A stretch of 53,610 bases of DNA from Ktedonobacterales bacterium (GCA_025935195.1 JAICVS010000012.1:1-53610); one strand, 5' to 3'. Shown: positions 23,610 through 32,783, counted from the stretch's first letter. Numbers and translations: made by a program. The notes: generated by a model not told the origin, from the letters alone.

Positions 23610-24557
23610 CTACGAGATGTACCCGGCCGATTCCATCTGGCGCTGCATCGCCATCAGCCGCTCGACACGCTCCTCAGTGGAGGGATGCGTCGAGAAGAGG
23701 CTTGCCAGCGAGTCGCCGCGTAGCGCCGGCACGATGAAGAGCGCGTTCACGCCCTGCGCGCGGCGGAAGTCCTGCTGTGGGATACCCCCGCTGGTTATCG
23801 TCTCACTGATGCGCAGCAGCGCCGAGGCGAGATTCTGGGGCTGCCCCGTGATCAACGCCGAGCCACGGTCGGCCGCCAGCTCGCGATAGCGCGAGAGCGT
23901 GCGGATCAGGAAGAAGCTGATGGCATAGACGATCACCGAGGCCAGCACGGTAATGGCGAACGCTCCGTTCTCGTCGTTGCGCCGCCGCCCGCCATAGCCG
24001 CCGCCGTACCCACCGCCGAAGATGCTGATCCAGAAGATGTTCTGCACGATCAGCGAGGCAATCATCGAGAAGAAGGTCGCGATGGTCATCACCAGCATGT
24101 CGCGGTTGATGATGTGCGTCAGCTCGTGAGCCAGCACGGCCTCAAGCTCTTGTGGATTGAGCTTGTTGTAGATGCCGGTGGTGACGGCGACGACGGCGTG
24201 GTTCTTGTCGCGACCCGTCGCGAAGGCGTTCGGGATGCTGGAATTGACCAGGGCGATCTTGGGCTTCGGCAGGTCGGCCTGCATCGCCAGCCGGCCGATC
24301 ATTTCGTGCAGCTCAGGCGCCTCGGACTCATCCACCTCGCGCGCGCCCATCGAAGCGAGGGCGATCTTATCGGCGAAGAAGAACTGCGCTACGCCGATGA
24401 TGAGCGCCAGCGGCACGAACAACAGGCCGTAGCCATAACGGAACAGCACGGCGCCGAAGACGATGTAGACCGCGCCGAGAATGAACATCGTCAGCAGCAT
24501 GCGCATGGACAGCCCGACGTCGGGCTTGTACCAGCGCGGACGCCCCTGATGGACCAT
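23610..24557 (-). CDS. htpX: HtpX-like M48 zinc metalloprotease
   Basis: This 315-residue integral membrane protease has two N-terminal membrane helices (LLTMFILGAVYIVFGAV, GLLFVPLALIIGVAQFF), the zinc motif VLAHELTHIINRDM near residue 144, two further helices around 155-175 and 195-215, and the third zinc ligand in SRYRELAADRGSALI. All metal ligands and the catalytic Glu are present. HtpX degrades misfolded membrane proteins. A glycine-rich loop (FGGGYGGGYGG) lies between helices 3 and 4. It starts at ATG 24557 with AAGGAG upstream and heads the htpX-pspAB operon, functionally linked to pspA-pspAA on the other strand. Confidence 0.93.
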   Translation of the reverse strand: MVHQGRPRWYKPDVGLSMRMLLTMFILGAVYIVFGAVLFRYGYGLLFVPLALIIGVAQFFFADKIALASMGAREVDESEAPELHEMIGRLAMQADLPKPKIALVNSSIPNAFATGRDKNHAVVAVTTGIYNKLNPQELEAVLAHELTHIINRDMLVMTIATFFSMIASLIVQNIFWISIFGGGYGGGYGGRRRNDENGAFAITVLASVIVYAISFFLIRTLSRYRELAADRGSALITGQPQNLASALLRISETITSGGIPQQDFRRAQGVNALFIVPALRGDSLASLFSTHPSTEERVERLMAMQRQMESAGYIS

Positions 24558-24819
24558 GTGAGGGAACTCCTTGGCATACGCCGGAACCGTCGGAGAGCAT
24601 GGCGCCAGTCATACCGCGCTCACGTCTCCGCACTCTCCTATAAGATACGTCGCAACCATGAAAAAGTCGTGAGAATTCGCTGAGCCTCTCCGATTGGCAC
24701 CGGCGCAAGACAAAGACCACACGATACCAGCTTCAAAACAAGCCGCAAAACAAAGGCCACCAGAGCTCGCGCCCCAGTGACCCCATGGCCCGCGCATGAG
24801 AAAGCGGCCCACATGGCCG

Positions 24820-25164
24820 CTATTTCTTCTTCTCGTCCTTCTCTTTGAGCGCCTTGTAATAGCTGTGCGGGCGCGGGCGGCGCTCTGTATCTTCATAGGC
24901 TGGGCGCACCTCGTCATCGCTGACACGGCGGCTCTCGACGCCCTCCATCAGCTCTTGCAGATCGTTGTAGATGGCGTAGTTGTCGAGGGCTTCACGCTGG
25001 CGCAGCAGATGCCGCAGCATCATAACCTGTGGCACCGAAGTCTGGCTCTCACGCTCGGACTCGGCACGGTGCAGGAACTTCTCCACCAGCTCGATGCTGT
25101 CTTCGCTCGCGCCGTTCAGCTCGAGCTGATCGCGAATCGCCGTCAACTGTTCGTATGCGTTCAC
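24820..25164 (-). CDS. Small helical protein of unknown function
   Basis: This 114-residue acidic/basic protein starts at GTG 25164. The first half is helical (YEQLTAIRDQLELNG, IELVEKFLHRAESERES), the second half is rich in charged residues and ends KALKEKDEKKK. I do not recognise a family. It is flanked by htpX and a methyltransferase on the same strand but with gaps of 262 and 164 bases, so no operon is implied. The coherent amphipathic pattern and codon use support a real gene. Confidence 0.65.
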   Translation of the reverse strand: MNAYEQLTAIRDQLELNGASEDSIELVEKFLHRAESERESQTSVPQVMMLRHLLRQREALDNYAIYNDLQELMEGVESRRVSDDEVRPAYEDTERRPRPHSYYKALKEKDEKKK

Positions 25165-25328
25165 CCCTGGCTCCCTTCAGGTCGTGCGGCGCGGATCGCG
25201 CACGCCGCCACCCGCTCGCGTGCGGCACGATCTTCCACCCATCTCCCGCCACCCATCTGGATGATTATAGCGCATCGCCCGCGGAAGCGTCATGGCGCCC
25301 GTGCCGACTGGCCCAGGGCAGGGGGCGA

Positions 25329-25916
25329 TCAGCGATTCTCAGCCGCCGGCAGGAAGACGCAGGAGTACTGGCTGTCGTTCAGGTCTTCGCGCTCGTCCAG
25401 GCGCAAGCCGGCAGCCGTGGCGTCCGCCAGCAGATCGTCGAGCGGGATGCGCTCGTCCGCCGGTGGGCCGTCCGCCTCTTCGCGCTTGACCCACTCCACC
25501 ACGATCAGGCGGCCCTTGGGCTTGAGCAGTCGTGCCGCCTTGTGCAGGAACGTGGCCCGCTGGTCGAGCTCGCTCAGAACAAACGCCATCAGGATGAAGT
25601 TGCAGCTGGCGGCCGGCAGGGGAATCTCGGTGTCGCTGGTCTTCACGACGCGCACGTTCGTCAGCTCGGCCTCGGCGGCGCGGCTGCGCACGGCGGTGAG
25701 CATCTCGCCCTGGATGTCGGCGGCGAACACACGGCCGGTCGGGCCGACGATCTTCGCGGCGGGCAGCGTGAAGAAACCGGGGCCGCAGCCGATATCGGCC
25801 ATGGTGTCGCCCTTGCGCAGGCCGAGCCGGCGCAGCAGCGCATCTGGCTGGAGCGCCTCATGGCGCTCGTCCGACAACAAGCTCTGCTTCTGTCGTGTAT
25901 CGAATTTCTGGGGCAT
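25329..25916 (-). CDS. Class I SAM-dependent methyltransferase (UbiE-like core)
   Basis: This 195-residue protein has motif I MADIGCGPGFFTLPAAKIVG near residue 42, the acidic residue after strand 2 (VFAADIQGEML), a motif-II-like segment FILMAFVLSELDQ, and motif III RLLKPKGRLIVVEW. It is a compact core without clear substrate domain; it may act on a quinone, lipid, protein or metalloid. I chose ATG 25916 because AAGGAGGGATC precedes it; an in-frame upstream start lacks such a site. Confidence 0.83.
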   Translation of the reverse strand: MPQKFDTRQKQSLLSDERHEALQPDALLRRLGLRKGDTMADIGCGPGFFTLPAAKIVGPTGRVFAADIQGEMLTAVRSRAAEAELTNVRVVKTSDTEIPLPAASCNFILMAFVLSELDQRATFLHKAARLLKPKGRLIVVEWVKREEADGPPADERIPLDDLLADATAAGLRLDEREDLNDSQYSCVFLPAAENR

Positions 25917-26239
25917 GATCCCCTCCTTGGCATAACTGGCATGTAACACGCTGGATGGTAGCACACGGTCAGCGCGTGCCGCTATGCCAGCGCATCATGG
26001 CGAGAACTGCCAAAGGCGAAAACAAGATGCCGCGAGCCGGGGTGAAGGTTCCGCCACCGGCACGCCATGTGCTGAACAATACCGCAACCGCGGGCATCTG
26101 AATTCCGCGCGGGCGTGTATATACCATTGGGAAGGTTCATGGACCGTCCGCCTGTAGCATGCGCGGAGGTCGTGGGCTATAATGAGGGCTAACGCGCGGC
26201 AGCCGACCATGCGGCCACGCCGCACACGGAAAGAGAGCG
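25917..26239. other. Intergenic region upstream of tatA
   Basis: No gene is supported. On the plus strand a perfect TATAAT at 26178-26183 lies about 60 bases upstream of tatA; the -35 is weak. The rest has no clear repeat. Confidence 0.5.
26178..26183 (+). promoter_or_regulatory. Candidate -10 element for tatA
   Basis: TATAAT in the stretch gtgggcTATAATgagg. The best -35 at usual spacing (TAGCAT, 26155-26160) is poor, so an activator or a non-housekeeping sigma factor may be involved. Confidence 0.4.
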
Positions 26240-26530
26240 ATGACGATGTTTAGTGGATTGCATTGGCCTGATCTGCTGATCGTAGTGGTGCTTGGGCTGC
26301 TGGTATTCGGTCCGAAGCGGCTGCCGGAGCTGGGTTCCTCGGTCGGCAAGACGATCAAGGAATTCCAGAAGTCCATGCGCGAAGTGAACACGCACGAAGA
26401 GCCAGCTACACCGGCGCTGCCGGCCAGCCAGGCGCAGCAGCTTCCCGCCGCCAGCGCGCCCACGACCACCGCGACCATGACGAGCGCATCCACTCCCGCC
26501 GAGATGGTCTCCGAAGTCAAGGCCGAGTAG
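26240..26530 (+). CDS. tatA: Twin-arginine translocase TatA/E-type subunit
   Basis: This 96-residue protein has a short N-terminal membrane helix ([14 protein letters not shown]), the hinge [14 protein letters not shown] and the amphipathic helix [14 protein letters not shown], followed by a disordered Ala/Thr/Pro tail. TatA forms the pore-like assembly for folded protein export. The FGPK(R/K)LPELG hinge is characteristic. It begins at ATG 26240 and precedes tatC by 145 bases; no tatB is seen, as in minimal TatAC systems. Confidence 0.92.
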   Translation: MTMFSGLHWPDLLIVVVLGLLVFGPKRLPELGSSVGKTIKEFQKSMREVNTHEEPATPALPASQAQQLPAASAPTTTATMTSASTPAEMVSEVKAE

Positions 26531-26675
26531 CTTCGACATGTGACTAGCGGCGCCGATATGCGAAAGCCGTCTCGCACGCCTCAGTGGCGCGCACGACTGG
26601 TGATGCGTCTGATTCCGAGTAGCGTGAGAGTAAAGATTCCGGCCGCGCGCGCAGCGCATCCGGCGGGGAGGCAGT

Positions 26676-27500
26676 ATGGCGGCAAGCGACGTGACGAGCG
26701 ACGCCCGGCTGAACCAGCATGCCGCGCCCGCGACAGGCAGCATCGAGCCTGAGCCCGAGGGCAATGAGGCGACGGGCGGCACGATGTCGCTCGTCGAGCA
26801 TCTGGAAGAGCTGCGCAAGCGCCTGATGATCTCGGCGATCGCCATTGTCGTCTGCACCATCGTCGCCTTCTTCTTCTGGGAACCGGTGCTGCGGCTGCTG
26901 CTTACACCGCTGCCGTCCGTCACGTCGCATCTCGGTGGCCTGGATGCGCAGCACAAGCTCGTGCAGAAGGACATCGGCGAAGCGTTTGTCGTCGCGCTCA
27001 AACTCTCGCTCGCCGTCGGCTTCACCGCGGCCACGCCCGTCGTGCTCTATCAGGTGTGGGCCTTCATCGCCCCGGCGCTGACACGGCGCGAGCGCAAGTA
27101 TGCCCTGCCCTTTACGGTGCTGGGCGTTGGGCTGTTCGCCCTCGGCGTAACGGTCGGCTTCTTCGTGCTGCGCTACCCCGTCGAGTGGCTGATCGGCTTC
27201 GGCAGCCAGAATTTTGTCCTGCTGCTGGACGCCGGCAGCTACTTCAGCTTCGTCGCCTTCTTCCTGCTGGCCTTCGGCATCGTCTTCGAGCTGCCGCTGG
27301 TGATTACCTTTATGGGCATGGTGGGAATCATCAGCAGTCGTCTCTTGCGCGAGAAGCGCATGTACATCCTCTTCGGCCTGTGGGTGCTCTCCTGTTTCAT
27401 CACGCCGGGCGCCGATCCCTACAGCCCCGTCATCATCGGCGTCTCCTTCACCGCTCTTTTTGAGCTGTCTATCGTGCTGTTGCGTATCCTCAAGAAATAA
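26676..27500 (+). CDS. tatC: Twin-arginine translocase subunit TatC
   Basis: This 274-residue polytopic protein is the Tat signal-peptide receptor. After a hydrophilic N terminus of about 36 residues comes SLVEHLEELRKRLMISAIAI (the conserved HLxELRxRL), the FVVALKLSLAVGFTAATPVV stretch, YQVWAFIAPALTRRERKYAL (conserved YQ.W.F..PgL...E+), FELPLVITFMGMVGII and the last helices with ITPGADPYSPVIIG. Six membrane helices are present. It starts at ATG 26676 with GGGGAGG upstream and lies downstream of tatA. The N-terminal extension before the conserved helix is longer than usual. Confidence 0.94.
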   Translation: MAASDVTSDARLNQHAAPATGSIEPEPEGNEATGGTMSLVEHLEELRKRLMISAIAIVVCTIVAFFFWEPVLRLLLTPLPSVTSHLGGLDAQHKLVQKDIGEAFVVALKLSLAVGFTAATPVVLYQVWAFIAPALTRRERKYALPFTVLGVGLFALGVTVGFFVLRYPVEWLIGFGSQNFVLLLDAGSYFSFVAFFLLAFGIVFELPLVITFMGMVGIISSRLLREKRMYILFGLWVLSCFITPGADPYSPVIIGVSFTALFELSIVLLRILKK

Positions 27501-27514
27501 GCACACATCCCGCG

Positions 27515-28828
27515 CTAACCGCTGGTCGCCGGCAGATGGCCCCGCCGCAGCAGCCAGGAGCGCACGCCCAGCACGGCGTCGTCCGCCAGCAGCGCGACAG
27601 TCGGCGTGAGGCGCCGCCGCACCCATGCCGACGCGGCGCGATCCGCTAGCAGCGCATCCAGCACCGCCGCATCTTCCACCGTCAACACCCGCGCGTCGCG
27701 TGTCAGGCGCAGACGCTCCACGTGCCGCTCCCAGTCGGCCAGCGTCGCGCGCACATTCTGCGGCAGCGCGGCCCCAGTCAGGGCGTGCAGCCGCTTGGCC
27801 GTCGCGTCCGCGCCCCAGCCGGCGCGCGCGAAGGCAGCGCGCGTCAGCGTGTAGCGCGCCGTTGTCTCCAGCGCTTGGCGCTCCGCGCAGGTGTCGAGCG
27901 CCAGCAGCGCGGGTGCGGTCAGCGGCGCGTAGGCCACGAGCGTGAGATTGGGCAGCGCCACGATGCGCCCGTGCGCTTCGCGCAGGTCCGGCGCCGGCTC
28001 ATCCGGCCGCAGCGCGCGGGCGGGAGCGCAGACCTGATAGGTGTGTGCTGTGCCGCCGCCGGCCTGATCCTGCCCAAGCGTGACGAAGCCCAGCCATGCC
28101 AGCGGGCCGAGCAGCGCCGCCGCCTGAATCGCCGCGTCTCCGCCGTGCGCCGCCACCCGCACAGCCGCCGGTGGCCGTTGCGCGCCCGCGCGACCCTGCA
28201 CGCGGGATCGCCGCTGTGCTGGCGTTTCGGCGCGTAGCGGCGGCAGCGGATACATGGCACCGGGTACGGCGGCGGCCAGCGCATCCAGCAGCCGGCGCCG
28301 GGCGACGGCCAACCGTGGCGGCGCCGGTGTCATCACGCGCGGCGGGGAGCCGCGCCCATCCGGCTGATCCGGCCACCAGCCGCCGGCCACCCAGAGCCGC
28401 GCGCAGATGCGCAGCCGCTCGGCCAGCGGATGATCGAGGTAGCGGGCCATCTCCTCACGCTCGGCCGCGATCAGCCGTGCTCCATCACGTGCGCGCGCGG
28501 GTGGCCGGTTTCGCTCATCCGCGCCCGCGGATGGTGCGAGGCGCAGCAGCCCAAGGCGCTGCGACAGGCGCCGCAGGAAGTGCGGGCGCACATCCTCCGT
28601 CTCGCTCACATCCGCACCATTCGCCGGCAGAGACAGGCCATCCGCCGCCGCGAGTTGGGCGCGCAGGCCGCGCAGCGCCGCGCGTGTCAGATAGCCCCGA
28701 CTGGTGAGCGGCAGCCCAGCGCCCTCCGCGGCAGCCCGCCAGATGAGATACAGGTCGCGCTGGAAGCGCACCGCCTCGGCAAGACCGGGATCGCCGCCCG
28801 TTGTGGCGCTTGTGTCGCTCTCCGACAT
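27515..28828 (-). CDS. Helicase-associated-domain (XPB N-terminal/Helicase_C_3-like) protein, short partner
   Basis: This 437-residue protein has no ATPase motifs. Its N-terminal part contains DLYLIWRAAAEGAGLPLTSR followed by GYLTRAALRGL, a pattern I associate with XPB/Ssl2-type helicase-associated proteins. The C-terminal part has ARYTLTRAAFARAGWG, then a module with LADWERHVERLRLTRDARVL and LTPTVALLADDAVLGVRSWL ending LLRRGHL. The preceding gene ends with a module of the same layout, so the two share a C-terminal domain. The start is ATG 28828, 22 bases after the neighbour's stop; the open frame further upstream lies inside that neighbour and is not used. It is probably the last gene of the operon. 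Function unknown. Confidence 0.78.
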   Translation of the reverse strand: MSESDTSATTGGDPGLAEAVRFQRDLYLIWRAAAEGAGLPLTSRGYLTRAALRGLRAQLAAADGLSLPANGADVSETEDVRPHFLRRLSQRLGLLRLAPSAGADERNRPPARARDGARLIAAEREEMARYLDHPLAERLRICARLWVAGGWWPDQPDGRGSPPRVMTPAPPRLAVARRRLLDALAAAVPGAMYPLPPLRAETPAQRRSRVQGRAGAQRPPAAVRVAAHGGDAAIQAAALLGPLAWLGFVTLGQDQAGGGTAHTYQVCAPARALRPDEPAPDLREAHGRIVALPNLTLVAYAPLTAPALLALDTCAERQALETTARYTLTRAAFARAGWGADATAKRLHALTGAALPQNVRATLADWERHVERLRLTRDARVLTVEDAAVLDALLADRAASAWVRRRLTPTVALLADDAVLGVRSWLLRRGHLPATSG

Positions 28829-28850
28829 CGGCGGTCTCCCCTCCCGATCG

Positions 28851-31193
28851 CTAGAGGTGATAGCCGCGCCGGCCGAGCGCGGCGGTGAGCGCGGCGACCT
28901 CGCCCGCCGGCACGAGTGCCAGCGTGGGCGCGATGCGCCGGCAGTGCGCCGCCAGCGCCGGCACGTAGGCCAGCGCCTCCGCCAGCGCCGCCTCGCTCTC
29001 GGCCTCCAGCAACGCCCAGCCAGACTCGATGCGCGTCTTCCCATATTCCGCCTGCCAGCGGCGCAGGCGCGGCACGACGGCTGACGCCGCGCGACCGCCA
29101 TCCGCGTTCCACAGCCGTTCCAGCAGCGCATCCGGCGCGATGCCGCCATCCAGCGCGGCGCAGGCGAGATCGGGGGCCAGCGTGTAGACGAGGCGACCGC
29201 CCGCAATCGCGGCTGGCCGCGCCCACACCGCCAGCGATTCCAGCAGGTCCGGCGCGGCGGCCATCGGCTGCACGGCGAGCGCCCCTTCACGTGTCACCAG
29301 CACCGGCGCTCCCCACTCGCCGGCCAGCGCCGCCCGCGGCTCGCCCTCCGGCGCATCGTCACCATCCGTGAGCAGGAACCGCCCGACCTGGGTCAAACGG
29401 AAAGCGACGGGCGAGCCATCGGGGCCGGCGGCCAGATCGAGCGCGCCCCACCAGTGGAGCGCGCCTGCCAGCAGGCCGCGCGCGAACGCACCCTCGCCCG
29501 CCATCCACTCATCGCGCACCTCCGGTCGCAGCGGGCGCGGCTCGCCGGATCGCTCCAGCCACCATGCCGGCCGCGCGTACGCTTGCTGCCGCCCACGCAG
29601 GTAGTGTGGGTGGACACACCAGAGCAGATCGAGGAAACTCGCCAGCGGATACCATGTGCCCGGCCGGGCCAGCGCGACCAGCCGGACGATCTCGGCGCGT
29701 GCGGCGGCGACCTCGGCGGCCAGCGCGGCGGGCCGTAACGCGCTATGCTCCGGATCGAACGCGGCGCGCGGCCCTGTCTCCATCAGCGCGAGGTCCGCCA
29801 GCTCGGCGGTGGACTCAGCATCGCGCCAGAGGCGAAACGCGGCCCGCAACGCGAATCCGGCTTCGGCGGGCGGCGCGTGGGGGATGGTCGCGAGCGCCGC
29901 CGCCATGCCGGCAGCGCGCGCCCACAGCAAGACCCGCCGCGCCAGCGCGACCAGCGCTGGCGGCAATCCAGCGCCGCGCGCAAGCTCCACCAGCGTCGCG
30001 GGCGGCAGATCGCCGGGTGCCAATGGGAACGGAGCGCCAGCCGTCATAGCCGCGGAAGCGCGTGGGCGCGGCTGTCGCATAGGTGCGGGATCGGTCGCAT
30101 CGAAGGGATTGAACGGGCGGGGCGCGAGGGCGAGTAGGGCCAGGGCAAGGCAGAGCTGACGCGGCGACGCGCGTATGAGCCGGGCGTAGCGTGGCCGCGC
30201 TCCGGGTGGTGAGGGCGCGTCATCGCTCGGTAGCGGCGGCGGGCCGGGGCCGTCGGCGGCCAGCGGCGCGAGCGGCAGGGAATGGGGAATGGCGGCGCGC
30301 ACCTCCAGCGGCACGCGCCAGCCCGCCACCTCGCGCCAGGAATGGCCCGCTTGGTCGGGTTGGCCCACCGCGATCTGTCCAGGCGTGGCGGCGCCGGACG
30401 CCGGGAAGAGCAGCCCATGCCGTTCCAGCACCGCCGCCTCGGTGCGCAAGGCGCTGGCCGGCCGCCCCGAACGGCTCGCCAGCCCATCCAGATCGGCCGC
30501 CGTCACCGCCCCACCCATCAGCAAGATGTCCGCCAGCAGCGTCCGCGCGCCAGCCTCCAGCCGCCCCAGCAGCGCCGCGACGAGATGCGGATCCCCCAGT
30601 GCCGCCGCCAGGTACGCGCGCGTCTCGGCATCCACCGACTCCCGGCCGAGCACGCGCCGCGCCATGCCCGCTAGCTCATAGTTCGAGAGGCGTGCCAGCT
30701 CGTCGGCCAGCCCCGTCCTGCCACCGCTGGCGCTCCGGCTCCGTCCTGCCCGCGGCAGCGCGGGCTGGCTCACGCGCGCACGCGGAGTCGGCGCTGCCTC
30801 CCCCTCGCGCTCCTTGCCGCCGGGCGAAGCAGGCTCAGCCGCCGAGGCGATGAAGTCGGCGGGGGCGCGAATCCAGGCCGTGAGGACGGCGGCGACGTGT
30901 GCGCAGCCCAGCGCCAGCGCGGGTGCCACCTCACCACCATGCGGCCGATCCGCGTGGCAATCGCAGCCCCAGCGCAGCCGTGCGGCCGGCGCATCACCAT
31001 CGCTTTCGACCCAGACGGCGCAGGCGCGCTCATCCTCGACGACCGCCTCCAGCCGCGCGCCCAACTGTCGCGCGCCACGCACCGCGGCGCGCGACGCCAG
31101 CTCCAGGCCGCGCGCCGCCGCGTCGAGGCCGCAGAGACGCACGACATCAGCCTCGCGCAGTCGCACGAGCGCGGCGTGTACGGCCTGGGCCAT
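28851..31193 (-). CDS. SWIM zinc-finger and helicase-associated-domain protein
   Basis: This 780-residue protein starts at ATG 31193 with GGAGGAA upstream. Near residue 75 a SWIM-type zinc finger reads CDCHADRPHGG and then GCAHVAAVL (CxC...CxH). A disordered Pro/Arg/Ser linker covers about 125-165. The rest contains a winged-helix-like region (LEAGARTLLADILLMGG), a part with LLAGALHWWGALDLA and FRLTQVGRFLL, and the C-terminal module LRRWQAEYGKTRIESGWALL with APTLALVPAGEVAALTAALG and a final RRGYHL. This resembles the Helicase_C_3/XPB-type helicase-associated domain, but no helicase motor is encoded here. DNA or nucleoprotein binding is likely; the role is unknown. Confidence 0.8.
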   Translation of the reverse strand: MAQAVHAALVRLREADVVRLCGLDAAARGLELASRAAVRGARQLGARLEAVVEDERACAVWVESDGDAPAARLRWGCDCHADRPHGGEVAPALALGCAHVAAVLTAWIRAPADFIASAAEPASPGGKEREGEAAPTPRARVSQPALPRAGRSRSASGGRTGLADELARLSNYELAGMARRVLGRESVDAETRAYLAAALGDPHLVAALLGRLEAGARTLLADILLMGGAVTAADLDGLASRSGRPASALRTEAAVLERHGLLFPASGAATPGQIAVGQPDQAGHSWREVAGWRVPLEVRAAIPHSLPLAPLAADGPGPPPLPSDDAPSPPGARPRYARLIRASPRQLCLALALLALAPRPFNPFDATDPAPMRQPRPRASAAMTAGAPFPLAPGDLPPATLVELARGAGLPPALVALARRVLLWARAAGMAAALATIPHAPPAEAGFALRAAFRLWRDAESTAELADLALMETGPRAAFDPEHSALRPAALAAEVAAARAEIVRLVALARPGTWYPLASFLDLLWCVHPHYLRGRQQAYARPAWWLERSGEPRPLRPEVRDEWMAGEGAFARGLLAGALHWWGALDLAAGPDGSPVAFRLTQVGRFLLTDGDDAPEGEPRAALAGEWGAPVLVTREGALAVQPMAAAPDLLESLAVWARPAAIAGGRLVYTLAPDLACAALDGGIAPDALLERLWNADGGRAASAVVPRLRRWQAEYGKTRIESGWALLEAESEAALAEALAYVPALAAHCRRIAPTLALVPAGEVAALTAALGRRGYHL

Positions 31194-31238
31194 GGGTTCC
31201 TCCGTCGCGTGGGGCGAAGGCGCGCGGACCGGCGCGGA

Positions 31239-31442
31239 TTAGACCTCTTCCGTCTCTGGATCATCGAGGTCATCCAGCTCCTCGTCCTCGAAGTCCTCGT
31301 CGTCGTCCTCGTCGTCAAAGTCATCGAACTCGTCGTCGAGATCGTCTTCATCCAGATCGTCATCTATCGCGGGCTCGTTGTGTGGTCCGGCCAGCCGGAA
31401 GAGGGTTTGATCAGGCTGGGCCGCTGCGGTGGCGGTTGCCAT
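31239..31442 (-). CDS. Small highly acidic protein
   Basis: This 67-residue protein starts at ATG 31442 behind GGAGGTG. The first 25 residues are ordinary (ATATAAAQPDQTLFRLAGP); the remaining 40 are almost only Asp and Glu with interspersed Phe/Leu. Such tails can mimic nucleic acid or bind basic proteins; this is inference. It lies 45 bases upstream of the SWIM protein gene in the same orientation and may be co-expressed. An in-frame upstream extension lacks a ribosome-binding site. Confidence 0.65.
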   Translation of the reverse strand: MATATAAAQPDQTLFRLAGPHNEPAIDDDLDEDDLDDEFDDFDDEDDDEDFEDEELDDLDDPETEEV

Positions 31443-31622
31443 GCGCGTACACCTCCAATGTGCGGGAAGCCAGGTTTCAGCGGACCGAGGCTTTCCATAA
31501 TGGATGAGCCTCGTGTCCACGGACATTGTACGCCGCGGGGCGGTGTGGGTCAAAAGGAGTGCGCTTCCTTATGGGGTGCTGTGCCAGGTCACATGGGAGA
31601 GGCGGGGCGCCACCAGAATCGG

Positions 31623-32510
31623 TCAATGCGCGCGGCGCACGGCGGAAGCGTTCGGCGTGTGGCAGCGCGGGCAGCGATCCTGGATCGGCAGCAGACTGAG
31701 CCGGCAGTTGGGACACTCAACCGCGATGGAGTGATGGCAGTTCTGGCAATAGACGGCGTCGGGCGCGGTCCGCTGGCCGCACGTCTGGCAGACGTGTAGC
31801 GCGACGGCCGCCGGCGAGGGAGCGGGGGATGCGGGCGATGAAGAGCCAGCGCCCGCCCGCCCGCCGTAGAGGCCGTTGAGATAGTTGGGATCAAGCACAT
31901 CCGAGCCCGAGACCATCGGGCCAGGCGGCGCCGGATACCCGCCCGAGCCACCAGCTCCCCTGCCATTGATTGGCGCGCTGCCGCGACCGGCCGGGCGCAT
32001 CGTCTGCATGCCGTTCCAGGCGTCCATCGCCGTGCCAGCGGGGCTGCCCCATGGTAACCGCTCGGCAGCGCCCTGCTGCGCATAGGGCACCTCATCATCC
32101 GTGAAAATCGTGCCCGGAGGGGATGGCGCGGCCGCTGGCGGTGGGCTACTGGGAGGGCGCGGCGTGAGCTGGCGCGCGTTCGCGGCTGGCCGCTGGCCGG
32201 ATGGCGTGGAGGCGAAGGGTGGGCCATCCTCCACGAAGCGGAAGCTGATGCCAGGCGCCAGCACGAGCCGCTGCCCCGGCGTGAGCTGGTGCTCTTGCAC
32301 ACGCTGGCCGTCGAGCCGCACCCCGTTGGTGCTGTGCAGATCGGCGATCCACCATTCCCCGTTGATGCGACGCAGCTCGGCGTGCTGGCGCGAGATCTGG
32401 GGAGAGGACAGCACCACATCATTGTAGGAGAGGCGACCGATGCTCAGGCGTTCCCGTTCCAGCGCCACGCGCTTGCCGCCCTCGGGCGTCTCGAATTCCA
32501 GGTAGGCCAT
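31623..32510 (-). CDS. FHA-domain protein with C-terminal double zinc ribbon
   Basis: This 295-residue protein has an N-terminal FHA domain (residues about 1-95): LSIGRLSYNDVVLSSPQISR, then RQHAELRRINGEWWI and DLHSTNGVRLDGQRV, with the GR, SxxH and NG signatures needed to bind phosphothreonine. A long Pro/Ser-rich linker follows. The C terminus has two zinc ribbons: CQTCGQRTAPDAVYCQNC and ECPNCRLSLLPIQDRCPRC. Such proteins are usually read-outs of Ser/Thr kinases, but no kinase is present in this window. It is the first of four minus-strand genes leading to the SWIM/helicase-like pair, with a 180-base gap before the acidic gene. Confidence 0.88.
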   Translation of the reverse strand: MAYLEFETPEGGKRVALERERLSIGRLSYNDVVLSSPQISRQHAELRRINGEWWIADLHSTNGVRLDGQRVQEHQLTPGQRLVLAPGISFRFVEDGPPFASTPSGQRPAANARQLTPRPPSSPPPAAAPSPPGTIFTDDEVPYAQQGAAERLPWGSPAGTAMDAWNGMQTMRPAGRGSAPINGRGAGGSGGYPAPPGPMVSGSDVLDPNYLNGLYGGRAGAGSSSPASPAPSPAAVALHVCQTCGQRTAPDAVYCQNCHHSIAVECPNCRLSLLPIQDRCPRCHTPNASAVRRAH

Positions 32511-32669
32511 GCGCGCTGCTCATTTCGCGGGGCGCGGGCGCGAGCCACCTCCGCCTGGCGGCTCGCTCCGCTCCGTAGCGCCAGTATAGCATTGTGCGCC
32601 AGTCGCCCAGGGCAGGCGGTACTATCTCTGCCTTCACGGATGACGCCTGCCGAGCGCGCCAGCGGCCCC

Positions 32670-32698
32670 TTGCGCTTCACGTGAGGAATGTGTACACT
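32670..32698 (+). promoter_or_regulatory. Sigma-70-like promoter of the rsgA leader (TTGCGC-17-TACACT)
   Basis: TTGCGC (32670-32675) and TACACT (32693-32698) are 17 bases apart. It would start transcription near 32705, about 80 bases before the small ORF and 305 before rsgA. Confidence 0.6.
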
Positions 32699-32783
32699 TG
32701 CCACAGCGGAGCGGCCCACGAGTTGCCGCTCCACGTCACGACAGCGCCGGGCGCCGCCGCGACACCGAAAGGAGGTGCGGGTT

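Noticed and set aside
28829..29290. N-terminal extension of the short helicase-associated protein into the SWIM gene
   Set aside because: It overlaps the upstream gene in another frame and has Arg/Trp/Pro-rich shadow composition; ATG 28828 is a natural start.
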